Assembly (NCBI GenBank): GCA_965221725.1
Contig: OZ244909.1
Span: 3,720,001-3,784,000 of the forward strand
Direction of reading: 5' to 3'
Length of the DNA stretch: 64,000 bases
Source: HK1 sp965221725
GTDB taxonomy: Bacteria > Pseudomonadota > Gammaproteobacteria > HK1
Within the stretch, counting starts at the first letter, position 1. Each line of letters opens with the position of its first letter. Made by a program: the position numbers and the translations under genes. The notes under the pieces are model-generated. The model saw only the letters and a list, made by a program, of their open reading frames with translations, had not been told where the DNA came from and searched no databases. This document shows positions 16,515 through 25,458 of this stretch, in pieces.

Positions 16515-17450
16515 TTGGAACTGATTCGCGGGCGACACAATCTGCGTTCCCGGCACCGTGGCTGCGTCGCCACCATCGGCAACTTCGACGGCGTGCACCT
16601 GGGCCACCGGGCGCTGATCCGGCAGCTTGCGTCGCTCGGGCGCGAGCACGCCCTGCCGACCACCCTCGTCACCTTCGAGCCGCAGCCGCTGGAGTTCTTC
16701 GCCGGAGAGAATGCGCCCCCGCGCCTCACGCGACTGCGGGAGAAGCTGAGCGCGTTCGGCGGGCTGCCGATCGATCGGGTCGCGCTGCTGCGCTTCGACG
16801 AGCGACTGAGCGCGATGCCCCCCGCCGAGTTCGTGGAGTCCTTTCTGGTCGCGGGGCTCGGGGTGCGGGTGGTGGTCGCCGGCGATGATTTCCGGTTCGG
16901 GCATCGAGGGGAGGGCAACTTCGGCCTTCTCGTGTCCCTGGGGGAGCGGCACGGCTTCGATGTCGTGCGCCGCGAGACGTTCTGCGTGCGCGGCGCGCGG
17001 GTCAGCAGCTCGTGGATCCGCGATGCGCTCGCGAACGACGAAATCGGCATCGCGCGTGAGCTGCTCGGCCGGCACTATGCGGTGAGCGGCAGGGTTGTGA
17101 GCGGTGATCGGCGGGGCCGCACCATCGGGTTTCCGACCCTGAACATTCCCATCCGCCGCTATCGCTCGGCGTTGCGCGGCGTCTATGCGGTCCGGGTGGC
17201 GGGGCTCGGGGAAGGCCGGCACGATGCGGTCGCGAACCTCGGCACCCGCCCGACCGTCGATGGCCGCATCGTGGTGCTGGAGGTGCACGTCTTCGACTGG
17301 AGCGGCGACGCCTACGGCCGGTGCGTCGACGTGAGCTTCATCGCGAAGATTCGCGACGAGCGCAAGTTCGACTCGTTCGAGGCGCTCAAGGCCCGGATTG
17401 CCCGCGACAGCGCGCGGGCGCGTGAGATCCTCGGGCGGGCGGCGGCGTGA
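16515..17450 (+). CDS. ribF: Bifunctional riboflavin kinase / FAD synthetase
   Basis: A 311-residue enzyme making FMN and FAD from riboflavin. The N-terminal adenylyltransferase has ATIGNFDGVHLGHRALI, FEPQPLEFF and VVVAGDDFRFGHRGEGNF. The C-terminal flavokinase has GRTIGFPTLNI and RSALRGVYAV. TTG start before ELIRGRHNLR was chosen: it lies 7-12 nt after GAGGAGA and matches the normal N-terminus; longer in-frame starts run through the repeat element. The stop overlaps the lspA GTG. ileS, which usually separates ribF and lspA, is absent. Confidence 0.95.
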   Translation: MELIRGRHNLRSRHRGCVATIGNFDGVHLGHRALIRQLASLGREHALPTTLVTFEPQPLEFFAGENAPPRLTRLREKLSAFGGLPIDRVALLRFDERLSAMPPAEFVESFLVAGLGVRVVVAGDDFRFGHRGEGNFGLLVSLGERHGFDVVRRETFCVRGARVSSSWIRDALANDEIGIARELLGRHYAVSGRVVSGDRRGRTIGFPTLNIPIRRYRSALRGVYAVRVAGLGEGRHDAVANLGTRPTVDGRIVVLEVHVFDWSGDAYGRCVDVSFIAKIRDERKFDSFEALKARIARDSARAREILGRAAA

Positions 17451-17974
17451 GCGATTCCGGAACGGGGACGGCAGCGGTGGGCTCGGCATCCCGCGGTGAG
17501 GAACCACGCGGTGCGTTCCGGTGGCTGTGGTGCTCGCTCGCCGTCGTCATTGCGGATCAGGTGACGAAGATTGCGGCTGTCGCACTGCTTGACCCGGCGT
17601 CGTCCGTGGAGCTGATTCCGTCCCTCGATCTCGTGCTCGTGTACAACACCGGGGCCGCGTTCAGCTTCCTCAGCACCGCCGGCGGCTGGCAGCGCTGGCT
17701 GTTCATCGGGATCGCGGTTGCCATCTGCGGATTCATCCTCCAATGGATGCGCGAACTGCCGCGTCGTGCTCGCTGGTATCCGCTCGCGCTCGCGCTCGTC
17801 CTGGGTGGTGCGGTCGGCAACGTCATCGATCGCATCCGTATCGGTGCGGTGGTGGACTTCATCGATTTTCACGTCGGCGACTGGCACTGGCCCGCATTCA
17901 ACGTGGCCGACTCGGCCATCTGCGTGGGCGCGGCCCTGCTCGTGCTGGGAACCTTCCGGCGCGAACCGGACTGA
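17447..17974 (+). CDS. lspA: Lipoprotein signal peptidase II
   Basis: A 175-residue aspartyl protease with four membrane helices that cleaves prolipoprotein signal peptides. The catalytic aspartates sit in VIDRIRIGAVVDFIDFH and FNVADSAICVG; YNTGAAFSFL is also conserved. The first 25 residues are a Ser/Gly-rich extension. GTG start is coupled to ribF (GTGA). The sequence CCCGGAAATTTCAG just after the stop resembles one end of the MITE-like elements. Confidence 0.96.
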   Translation: MSDSGTGTAAVGSASRGEEPRGAFRWLWCSLAVVIADQVTKIAAVALLDPASSVELIPSLDLVLVYNTGAAFSFLSTAGGWQRWLFIGIAVAICGFILQWMRELPRRARWYPLALALVLGGAVGNVIDRIRIGAVVDFIDFHVGDWHWPAFNVADSAICVGAALLVLGTFRREPD

Positions 17975-18063
17975 CCCGGAAATTTCAGTTCTCCGAGCCC
18001 CGCGGCGCCGACAGCCCCGGTCAACTCCATGGCCCGACTGAACGCTTGCCTCCGGTCCTGGCC

Positions 18064-18092
18064 GGGTACTGGTGAGGAATGCCGGCTATACT
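18064..18092 (+). promoter_or_regulatory. Probable promoter of the Irr-like regulator
   Basis: A TATACT -10 lies about 42 bp before the ATG. No convincing -35 is present at the right distance, so activation or an alternative start is possible. Confidence 0.35.
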
Positions 18093-18133
18093 CGCGTCCG
18101 ACCGCAACCCGGCGAAGGCATGGGGAATCGGAA

Positions 18134-18571
18134 ATGGCGAGCGAGGCACCCGGCCCGAGCATGCGCCGCGACGACGCGGTGGCCCTTCTGCGCAACCACG
18201 GCATCATCCCCACCGCCCGACGCGTCGACATCGCGGTGGTGCTGTTGGCGCGAGCGCAGCACGTGTGCGCCGAAGACGTGCATCGCATGCTCCTGCGGCA
18301 GGGTAAGCCGGCGTGCAGAGCGACGGTGTACAACACGCTCGGGCTGTTCGCCCGCCGGGGACTCGTGCGCGAACTCGTCGTCGATTCCGACAAGGTGCTG
18401 TACGACTCCAACCTCGCGAGCCATGACCACATCCACGATGTCGACACCGGCGTGCTGACCGACATCGAGCCGGGATCGGTCGTCGTGAATGCGTTGCCTT
18501 CCCTTCCCTCGGGCACGCGCGTGGAGCGCGTGGATGTCGTCATCCGGGTCAGTCGATCGCGTCCGATCTGA
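18134..18571 (+). CDS. Fur-family transcriptional regulator, Irr-like
   Basis: A 145-residue Fur-superfamily repressor. The winged helix holds IIPTARRVDIAVVLL, AEDVHRMLLRQGKPACRATVYNTL and LFARRGLVREL. The regulatory half has LYDSNLASHDHIHDVDTGVL and lacks the CxxC zinc pairs of typical Fur or Zur; SHDHIHD with a DxxTG turn is closer to Irr, which senses iron through haem or Fe status. The tRNA-Thr integration site follows directly. Iron-related control is family inference; targets are not visible. Confidence 0.8.
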   Translation: MASEAPGPSMRRDDAVALLRNHGIIPTARRVDIAVVLLARAQHVCAEDVHRMLLRQGKPACRATVYNTLGLFARRGLVRELVVDSDKVLYDSNLASHDHIHDVDTGVLTDIEPGSVVVNALPSLPSGTRVERVDVVIRVSRSRPI

Positions 18572-18643
18572 TCAGATCTGACCTGACCGGTCCCGCCCGG
18601 ATCGGCCCGCCCTCGTTTTACCGCCCGCCGCCCGGGGGTTCTG

Positions 18644-18649
18644 TATACT
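18644..18649 (+). promoter_or_regulatory. -10 element of tRNA-Thr
   Basis: A TGTATACT sequence, 15 bp before the mature tRNA, followed by a C-rich discriminator. The best upstream -35-like match (TTTACC) is 21 bp away, so spacing is poor. Confidence 0.4.
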
Positions 18650-18663
18650 CCACCCCCCTTCCT

Positions 18664-18740
<77 letters not shown>

Positions 18741-18891
18741 ATCAAATCAGTGGTTTACATGAATTTATTTCTTGATAAATCAGTATCTTGCGGTCGAATC
18801 ATCTATCCGACTGTCTTCCGGGCGAGTCTTGATCGTTCCCAACGATTCTTGTAGTGTCCTGTCTCTAAAGGTGGCCTGGAAGGTGTCTAGA

Positions 18892-20130
18892 ATGGAGCGA
18901 CAGATACCGGAAGACGGGAAGAAGGGCGGGCGACGACTACGCAACGCGCTGAACGAGCGAGCCGTGCGAGGGGCGAAGCAACCGGGTCGGTACTTCGACG
19001 GTCAGGGACTGTTCCTGCTTGTTGAGCCTTCGGGCGCGAAGCGATGGAAGCAGCGGCTGACGGTCGGAGGGCAAAGACAGGAGCTCGGGCTTGGGCCGTA
19101 CCCTGTCGTCACGCTGGCAATGGCGCGCGAGGCGGCGCTGACGAATCAACGCGAAATCCGCAACGGCGGGAATCCGAAGACGAATCGCCAGCGGGCACGT
19201 GGTGTGCGGACTTTCGCTGAGGCTGAGTGCAAGGTGTTCGATCTGCGTCGAAGCGGATGGAAAGGCGAGAGGCACGCGAGGGACTGGACCGATTCCATGC
19301 GGCTTCACGTTCTGCCTCGCTTGGGGGCAAGCAGCGTGGCGGACGTATCGACGGAAGACGTGATCGCAGTGCTCTCGCCAATCTGGCATGAGAAGCCGAC
19401 GACCGCGAAGCGTGTCCGCCAGCGGATTGCGGCTGTATTCGCTTGGGCGATCGCGCAAGGACTCCGCCCCGACAACCCGGCCGATGCGGCCAAGGCGGTG
19501 CTCGCGCGCCAACCGAACCGGAGCAGGGCGCAACGCTCGTTGCCCTGCGCCGAAGTCGCGGGCGCTATCGCAGCGGTTCGCTGCTCGAACGTGGCGCCGG
19601 TGCTCAATCTCGCGTTTGAGTTCCTGGTCTTGACCGCGGCCCGGTCGGGCGAGGTCCGGGAAGCCACCTGGAACGAGTTCGACCTTGAGGCGGCGACGTG
19701 GGCCGTCCCGGCATACCGGATGAAGGCAGGGCGAGAGCATCGCGTGCCGCTCTCCGGCCGCGCGGTCGAGATCCTGACCAGCGCAAGGGCGCTGCGAAGC
19801 AAGCACAGCGATCTCGTGTTTCCCGCACGCGGCGGCCGACCGATCGGCAATACCGCATTCGTTCAGGCCTTGCGACGGCTCGGCATCGACGCCACAGCAC
19901 ACGGATTCCGGGCGAGCTTCCGGGTCTGGGCGCAGGAGCGCACGAACATCCCGCGCGAGGTCTGCGAGGCAGCGCTCGCGCACACGCTCAAGGACAAGGC
20001 GGAGGCGGCCTACGCGCGAAGTGACCTCTTCGAGAAACGCCGCGAGCTGATGGAACGGTGGGCGCGCTACCTGAACCCGGAGCCGGCGGACGTGGTGAAC
20101 CTCGACGCACACCGGGAGGCGGGGCGATGA
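18892..20130 (+). CDS. int: Tyrosine integrase, P4/DUF4102 type
   Basis: A 412-residue site-specific recombinase. The N-terminal DUF4102 arm-binding domain holds YFDGQGLFLLVEPSGAKRWK and LGPYPVVTLAMAREAA. The catalytic domain has the first Arg in TAARSGEVREATW, the HxxR box in HGFRASFRVWA, the second His in LAHTLKDK and the Tyr nucleophile in AAYARSDLFEKRR. The set is complete, so the enzyme could be active. ATG at MERQIPEDG was chosen; in-frame sequence upstream runs back into the att region. The gene lies directly inside attL, as usual for tRNA-targeting islands. Confidence 0.93.
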   Translation: MERQIPEDGKKGGRRLRNALNERAVRGAKQPGRYFDGQGLFLLVEPSGAKRWKQRLTVGGQRQELGLGPYPVVTLAMAREAALTNQREIRNGGNPKTNRQRARGVRTFAEAECKVFDLRRSGWKGERHARDWTDSMRLHVLPRLGASSVADVSTEDVIAVLSPIWHEKPTTAKRVRQRIAAVFAWAIAQGLRPDNPADAAKAVLARQPNRSRAQRSLPCAEVAGAIAAVRCSNVAPVLNLAFEFLVLTAARSGEVREATWNEFDLEAATWAVPAYRMKAGREHRVPLSGRAVEILTSARALRSKHSDLVFPARGGRPIGNTAFVQALRRLGIDATAHGFRASFRVWAQERTNIPREVCEAALAHTLKDKAEAAYARSDLFEKRRELMERWARYLNPEPADVVNLDAHREAGR

Positions 20131-20188
20131 ACGGGCGGCGAGCTACCCCACTGACGCAGCCCCGTACCGAGTGCCGCGGCGGCGAGTC

Positions 20189-21043
20189 ATGCTGATGCGC
20201 GCAACGACGGACGAAACCCGAGGCCTGACGGGATTGTTCGCCGAAGCGGCGGTCTATCAGGCGAGCAAGGACTACGCCGCGCTGTTGGCCTTCGCGGTCA
20301 AGATGCGCCGCTTCGGGCCGTACAACGCCATGCTCCTGCACCGACAAAGGCCGGGGCTGAGCTTCGCGGCAAGCGCGCCCCGGTGGCGAGCCGAATGGAA
20401 GCGAACGGTGAAGGAGGACGCGCGTCCGCTCGTTGTCCTGCGGCGCTTCGGGCCGGTGGGGTTCGTGTATGACATCCAGGACACGGAGGCCCTGCCCGAT
20501 GCGCCGGAGCTCCCGCGCAGCGTGTTCTCGTTCCCTGCGGCAGGGGATGTCTCTGAGGCGATGTTGGCGGCCGTCGTGACGGCCGTGCAGGCAAAGGGCA
20601 TCCGCATCGCCGACATCGACACGGGCGACTGGCGCGCCGGACGCATCCAGCGGACGGGCGGCGGGTACGCAGTCAAGGCCAACCGCAATCACACGCGCGA
20701 GACTCGACTCGTCACCATCGCTCATGAGCTCGCGCACCTGCACCTTGGCCACCTGGGTGCGGACGCCAGGCACAAGCCTCGCATCCCGGACCGGCGTGGC
20801 CTGCCGGAGGCGATCCGGGAAGTCGAGGCGGAGTCCGCCGCCTTCATCGTTTGCCGACGGCGCGGCGTGAGACCCGAATCGGCTTCGTACCTGGCGCAGT
20901 ACATCGAAGGACGGCGGAGCCCTGTCGCTCGATATCGAACGAATCATGAGGGCCGCGGGCACCGTGGAGGCTGCCATGTTCCCGCCGGAGCATGGCTCAA
21001 GGGCGCGGAGGATGCACTAACAAGAGGGGAGAGGGTAGAGTGA
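20189..21043 (+). CDS. ImmA/IrrE-like (ArdC-related) metallopeptidase
   Basis: A 284-residue zincin. HELAHLHLGH at about residue 176 gives the HExxH zinc site, and VEAESAAFIVCRRRGV about 40 residues on supplies the glutamate ligand. The N-terminal half (GPYNAMLLHRQRPG, then an SSB-like beta region) resembles the DNA-binding part of ArdC-like antirestriction or ImmA-like repressor-cleaving proteins. The gene follows the integrase with a 58-bp gap. Function in antirestriction or phage-repressor cleavage is inference; the fold call is firm. Confidence 0.75.
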   Translation: MLMRATTDETRGLTGLFAEAAVYQASKDYAALLAFAVKMRRFGPYNAMLLHRQRPGLSFAASAPRWRAEWKRTVKEDARPLVVLRRFGPVGFVYDIQDTEALPDAPELPRSVFSFPAAGDVSEAMLAAVVTAVQAKGIRIADIDTGDWRAGRIQRTGGGYAVKANRNHTRETRLVTIAHELAHLHLGHLGADARHKPRIPDRRGLPEAIREVEAESAAFIVCRRRGVRPESASYLAQYIEGRRSPVARYRTNHEGRGHRGGCHVPAGAWLKGAEDALTRGERVE

Positions 21044-21108
21044 TGGTGCGGCGGACCGGCGCGACCCGGATCCGCCGCTTGTCGATATCAATCGAAGAGA
21101 ACATCAAC

Positions 21109-22185
21109 ATGGGCAAGGATAACCACAAATCCCCCCTCGACAAAGACGGAGTTTCGCCAGCCGATGAAGAGCCGACTCTGGTTGTTCCGTCGGTCAGGAC
21201 TAAAGGTGACAGGTTGAATCAAGGAAGTATCGCCTACGCGCTCGCGGCGGACGATTCAGATGATGCGCTAGATAGTTTCTATATAAATAAATCCAAGATC
21301 GATGAAACTATCCGTGAGAATGAATCTCGTTTTCTGGAGACGGGCAAAATCATCGACGAAGATAAAGCCAAGATGCTTGCGAAGTGGATAAAGAATTTGA
21401 ATCTGAATTCGTCATTTGACAAGCGCGCTGACCATATAGTTTGCATCGCCGGGCAGTGTCTAGAACTGAAGGAAGGTAAGCCCGTTGGCGACGTATACAC
21501 AGCTTGTGTGTGGATGGTAGTAATAGATCCGTCCCCCACCTGCCCTGAGTTACGTGGGTTGGAGTTGTGCCTCGAACTTGTCGTATCCGTCGAACTGACT
21601 CATGCATTCGGTCCGCGCCGAATGAAATGGCTTAACGGACGAAGCCATGATTTCGCTCGGGAGCATGTGGGCAAAATTCTTTCGCTTGGCTCCCGATCCC
21701 GTCTCTTGTTCGATGGTGAATGTCGGAGCTTCCTCCTGGACCCAGATAGCCGTAACCCGGAACCGAAACCAAGTTCGATTCCCGTCGTGCCCGCACCGAA
21801 TGAAAACACTATCGCTGAATGCATCAAGAAGGCCGTGAAACACGCTGACGATTGGGACGCGCTCGTAAAGATCGCGGCAATACTACGAAAGAACCAGCAA
21901 CCGTTCGGCGATGCGCTGAGCGAGTGGCTGGTCAGGGCGGCGGAGGGGAAAGCAAAGCGGCCCAAGGGCTCGACGGCGGGGAGGAAGATCAACAATAAAC
22001 CTCGAAACTCCACCATCTGCGAAGTGATACAGGCGCTTGAGCGATGCGGCATGAAGGCAGCGACGAGTGACCGCGAACCCGGCCCTGCGTGCTACGTGTG
22101 CGCGGACGTGTTTGCGGATCTGTTCAGAACGAAACCAAAACCAGGAACAATCTTGCAACTCTGGAAAACGCGGGAAAAGAACTGA
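21109..22185 (+). CDS. Unrecognised island protein, 358 aa, AT-richer
   Basis: No family recognised. The gene is visibly AT-richer than its neighbours, with different codon choice (AAT, GAT, ATA, TCG mixes), a sign of separate origin. ATG is preceded by GAAGAGA. The N-terminal 50 residues are polar and probably disordered. The middle (WIKNLNLNSSFDKRADHIVC to GLELCLELVVSVEL) is a mixed alpha/beta region. The last 110 residues contain a basic linker GSTAGRKINNKPRN and end TKPKPGTILQLWKTREKN. No signal peptide or membrane helix. It lies between the HExxH protein and AlpA on the same strand. Confidence 0.7.
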   Translation: MGKDNHKSPLDKDGVSPADEEPTLVVPSVRTKGDRLNQGSIAYALAADDSDDALDSFYINKSKIDETIRENESRFLETGKIIDEDKAKMLAKWIKNLNLNSSFDKRADHIVCIAGQCLELKEGKPVGDVYTACVWMVVIDPSPTCPELRGLELCLELVVSVELTHAFGPRRMKWLNGRSHDFAREHVGKILSLGSRSRLLFDGECRSFLLDPDSRNPEPKPSSIPVVPAPNENTIAECIKKAVKHADDWDALVKIAAILRKNQQPFGDALSEWLVRAAEGKAKRPKGSTAGRKINNKPRNSTICEVIQALERCGMKAATSDREPGPACYVCADVFADLFRTKPKPGTILQLWKTREKN

Positions 22186-22238
22186 CGTGTGATTCTGCTG
22201 TGACCGCTGACAGCATGGTTTGAGGAAGCCCGGACCCT

Positions 22239-22273
22239 ACGGTACGACCATTTCCCGATATTGGTCGTACCGT
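22239..22273. promoter_or_regulatory. Perfect 12-bp inverted repeat upstream of alpA
   Basis: ACGGTACGACCA and TGGTCGTACCGT are exact reverse complements with an 11-bp spacer. There is no T-tract, so it is unlikely to be a terminator. About 75 bp upstream of the AlpA start, it suits an operator or an excisionase/integrase binding site. Confidence 0.6.
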
Positions 22274-22347
22274 GACACCTCGCGGTGCTTCGCGGATCCT
22301 CATGTGTCTCCGATCGGCATTAAGCCGGTCGTCACGAGGATCCCAAC

Positions 22348-22575
22348 ATGACCAACCGACTACTCCGCCGCCCCGAAGTGGAGGCGATGACCGGCCTCAG
22401 CCGAGCTCGGATTTACGCGCTGATCGCGACAGATGGGTTTCCGACGCCTGTTAGGCTGGGCCGGAACAGCGTAGCGTGGAGACTCCGCGATGTAGACGAG
22501 TGGATCGACTCTCTACCGGCGGCGAGATCCGGTGAGCGCACCAGTCGCGGCGGATCCCGCGCTTCGGCGAGGTGA
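22348..22575 (+). CDS. alpA: AlpA-family phage regulator (MerR-like HTH)
   Basis: A 75-residue DNA-binding protein. LLRRPEVEAMTGLSRARIYALI is the helix-turn-helix, followed by FPTPVRLGRNSVAWRLRDVDEWI, the standard AlpA wing. AlpA proteins activate integrase or excision genes in P4-like satellites and prophages. The gene starts the AlpA-Toprim-DUF3631 group, a common satellite order; the perfect palindrome upstream may be its target. Confidence 0.9.
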   Translation: MTNRLLRRPEVEAMTGLSRARIYALIATDGFPTPVRLGRNSVAWRLRDVDEWIDSLPAARSGERTSRGGSRASAR

Positions 22576-22578
22576 TCG

Positions 22579-23652
22579 GTGCCGGAGATTGGCGCGGTCC
22601 GTGAGGCGAACGGACCGCGCCGTGAACAGTCGCGGGTACCTGCGAGCGGTAGTGTTTCGCCGGTAGGTACGCCCCGAAGGCCCATCGACTGGCCGGACAT
22701 GATGGAGCCAGCCGCCAGGGCGCTGCTCGGCGAGCCGTCGACGTTCACGCGCACCGAGTTCCGGTACGGGCGCAAGGGCTCCCTGTCGGTCGACGTCGTC
22801 CGCGGCTGGTGGCATGACCTCGAGACGGGCGAGGGCGGCGGCGTGCTCGACCTGGTGACGCGCGAGCGCGGGAGTCGGGCGGCGGCGCTGGCGTGGCTCG
22901 AGGCGGAGGGCTTCGTCGCGCAACGCGACGCGGGTGCGAGAGCCGCTGAGAGCCGCCCCGGGCGTCCCGCCGTCGAGACGAGCAATCCCGCAGGCGCGAG
23001 GCCATGCGCGGCGCAGCCGGCAAGGCGCGCGGACTCCCGGCGCTTCGCGCGCCGCATCTGGAAGCAGACCCGCCCGCTCGCCGGCACCGCCGCGGCGCGC
23101 TACCTCGGCGCGCGTGGTGTCGGGCACGTTGCTGGTGTGCCGGCGCTCCGCTTCCATCCGGGACTCTCGCATCTGGCCGCACCGGGACGCTTCCCCGTGC
23201 TCGTGGCGGGCGTCCAGGACATCGGCGGCCGGTTCGCGGGCATCCAGCGCACCTACCTTGCCCCGGACGGCCCGTGCAAGGCCGCGGTCGATCCGGTCCG
23301 CGCCTCGCTCGGGCCCCTCACCGGCGGCGCGGTGCGACTCGCCGATCCGGTCGACGGCCGGCTGCTGGTCGGCGAGGGCGTCGAAACCACGGCCGCGGCG
23401 GTGCGCGTGCTCGACTGGCGCGGCGCCGTATGGGCGACGCTCGGGACTTCGGGGCTGCGCGCGGTCGAGATTCCCGCCGGCGTTCACGACGTGGTGATCG
23501 CGGCGGACCGGGACCCGGGGGGCGGCGGACAGCTCGCGGCGGCGGCGCTGGCGTGGCGACTTGTCGACGAAGGCCGAAGCGTCGCCATCGAGCTTCCGCC
23601 CTTCGTCGGCGACTGGTGCGACGTGCTCGCGCTGTCGAGGGACGCGGCATGA
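22579..23652 (+). CDS. Toprim-domain protein, satellite primase-like
   Basis: A 357-residue protein. The N-terminal part around WWHDLETGEGGGVLDLVTRE resembles the DUF7146/CHC2-like region of phage and island primases, and the C-terminal Toprim_3 domain has LLVGEGVETTAAAVRVLDW and VVIAADRDPGGGGQLAAAAL (the E and DxD metal ligands). It could make primers for island replication. GTG start follows alpA by 3 bp and the stop overlaps the next ATG (ATGA), so the three form one operon. Confidence 0.82.
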   Translation: MPEIGAVREANGPRREQSRVPASGSVSPVGTPRRPIDWPDMMEPAARALLGEPSTFTRTEFRYGRKGSLSVDVVRGWWHDLETGEGGGVLDLVTRERGSRAAALAWLEAEGFVAQRDAGARAAESRPGRPAVETSNPAGARPCAAQPARRADSRRFARRIWKQTRPLAGTAAARYLGARGVGHVAGVPALRFHPGLSHLAAPGRFPVLVAGVQDIGGRFAGIQRTYLAPDGPCKAAVDPVRASLGPLTGGAVRLADPVDGRLLVGEGVETTAAAVRVLDWRGAVWATLGTSGLRAVEIPAGVHDVVIAADRDPGGGGQLAAAALAWRLVDEGRSVAIELPPFVGDWCDVLALSRDAA

Positions 23653-24424
23653 GCAATGCAAACCCGGCCGTCAAGGCGGCGGAAACCATCCAGGCGGCGA
23701 ACGCGGAAGGCGAGCTGCGAAAGGCAGCCGCCGAAGCGTTGAAGCGAAACGGCTTGCCCGACGATCTGATCGAGCGCACGAGGACGCTGCCAGGCACGCT
23801 GTACGAGCACGCGGCGGCGCTCCCCGGGTTGCCGGGTGGCGACCGCGCGAACCTGCGCAAGGCGTTCAAGGATTTCGCCGGCTTCCCGGTCCGTGACTTC
23901 GACAGGCTGACCGGAGCGGGCTCCGGCGAGAACGGTGGCGGCGGGCAGGGCCGGCCCGTCGAATGGGACGATCCGGAGCCGTGGCCGGAGCCGGTGGACG
24001 GGGCGAAGCTGCTCGGCGCGCTCAAGGCGAAGGTCGAGCACTACGCAGTCATGCCCAAGGGCGGAGCGGAGGCGGTGACGCTGTGGGCGCTCTACACGTG
24101 GGCCTTCCGTGCCTTCGCAACCTCGCCCTACTTGATGGTGACGGCACCCGAGCGCGAGGCCGGCAAGACGCGCGTTACAGAGCTGCTGTCCTGGATGGTG
24201 CGGCGGGCGAAGCCGGCTAGCGACGCATCGGCCGCCGCGCTGTACCGCATCATCGAGCGCGACGGCCCGACCATCCTGTTCGACGAGGCGCAGCACTTCC
24301 TGAAGCGGCGCCCGGAAGACCCCGTGCGCGGCATCCTGCTCGCCGGCTTCACGCGACGGCTCGCGTCCGTCGATCGGTGCGTGGGCGAATCGAGCGAGGT
24401 TCACACATTCTCCACGTTCGGGCC
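23649..24424 (+). pseudogene. DUF3631 helicase-like protein, 3' end removed by IS
   Basis: About 259 codons of a DUF3631 protein remain. The P-loop-like block is VTAPEREAGKTRVTELLSW, the Walker B-like block is PTILFDEAQHF, and the next family block (VGESSEVHTFSTFGP) is cut off by the left end of the IS3-family element. The normal continuation (second half of the ATPase domain) does not reappear on the other side. These proteins pair with Toprim primases as replicative helicases of satellites, so the island has probably lost self-replication. Base changes are not needed to explain the loss; the insertion is enough. Confidence 0.82.
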
Positions 24425-25458
24425 TACCCCGTTTCGGTGGACGGTTGATAGCTGTCGTCCCCGGCACTGCGGTGAACGATAGCCGATGGAAGGGGGTCTT
24501 TGTCGAAGACCGGTGTTGGGGGTCTGCCGGGAGGGTGGTTGTGGATCCCCGGCCGGCCGGCCGGCAAGGATTCGAGGTTGGTTCGTTCGCGATGCTCCGG
24601 GGCGCCCATCGGACGTTGCGCGGCCGCGCGACGCTCGAACTCGTTGGGGCTCAGGTACCCCAGTGCCGAGTGCAGGCGTCGGGTGTTGTACCACGATTCG
24701 AGGTACTCGAAGATGGCCATGCGTGCTTGTGTGCGGGTGTGGAACGAACGCCGGTCGATGAGTTCGCACTCGAGCGTGGCGAAGAAGCTCTCGGCCATCG
24801 CATTGTCGTAGCAGTCGCCGGCCGAGCCGGTCGACGTGACCACCGCGGCCTCCCGGCACCGTTTGCCGAACGCAAGCGATGTGTACTGAGCCCCCTTGTC
24901 GGAATGATGGATGACCCCCTGGGGACGGCGCTGTGCGATTGCCATGTTCAGCGCCGCGAGCACCCGCTCGGTTCGAAGATGGTTGGCCATGGCCCACCCC
25001 ACCACCTTGCGGCTGAACACATCGAGCACGATGGCCAGGAACACGAACCCGTTCCAGGTCGGCACGTAGGTGATATCGGCGACCCGGATCCGGTCCGGTG
25101 CATCGGCGCTGAGCTGGCGTTCGACCCGGTCCGGAGCCGCCCCGCGGCCCCGCTCCCGGTGCGTGGTGCGCGTGCCGCGGCGCCGGCTCACCCCGGTCAA
25201 CCCCGACTGGCGCATCAGCCGAGCGACCCGTTGACGGCCTACCCGGCACCCCTGGCGCCCCAGCTCCGCATGCACCCGAGGCGCACCGTAGGTCCCGCGA
25301 GAAGCCTCGTGGATGGCCCGGATCGTGGCACCCAACTCCTCGTCGCGCTCGGCACGAGGGGAGCGGCCACGGCCTCGCCACGCATAGTACCCGCTGGGGG
25401 AGACGCCCAGCACTCGGCACATCGTGGCCACACGATGATGGGCTTGGTTCGCCTTCAC
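24424..25458 (-). CDS. IS3-family transposase OrfB (DDE integrase core)
   Basis: A 344-residue transposase. HTH_21 region at the start (MCRVLGVSPSGYYAW, GTYGAPRVHAELG), then the rve catalytic core with the acidic triad: first D in RVADITYVPTWNG, second D in GVIHHSDKGAQYTS, E in NAMAESFFATLECELI. GDCYDNAMAES and YNTRRLHSALGYLSPNEFE are typical. The last 60 residues exceed the usual IS3 length and end inside the left inverted repeat. GTG start at VKANQAHHRV is the family's usual OrfB beginning. Full active-site set, so it may be functional if translated. Confidence 0.92.
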   Translation of the reverse strand: MKANQAHHRVATMCRVLGVSPSGYYAWRGRGRSPRAERDEELGATIRAIHEASRGTYGAPRVHAELGRQGCRVGRQRVARLMRQSGLTGVSRRRGTRTTHRERGRGAAPDRVERQLSADAPDRIRVADITYVPTWNGFVFLAIVLDVFSRKVVGWAMANHLRTERVLAALNMAIAQRRPQGVIHHSDKGAQYTSLAFGKRCREAAVVTSTGSAGDCYDNAMAESFFATLECELIDRRSFHTRTQARMAIFEYLESWYNTRRLHSALGYLSPNEFERRAAAQRPMGAPEHRERTNLESLPAGRPGIHNHPPGRPPTPVFDKDPLPSAIVHRSAGDDSYQPSTETG

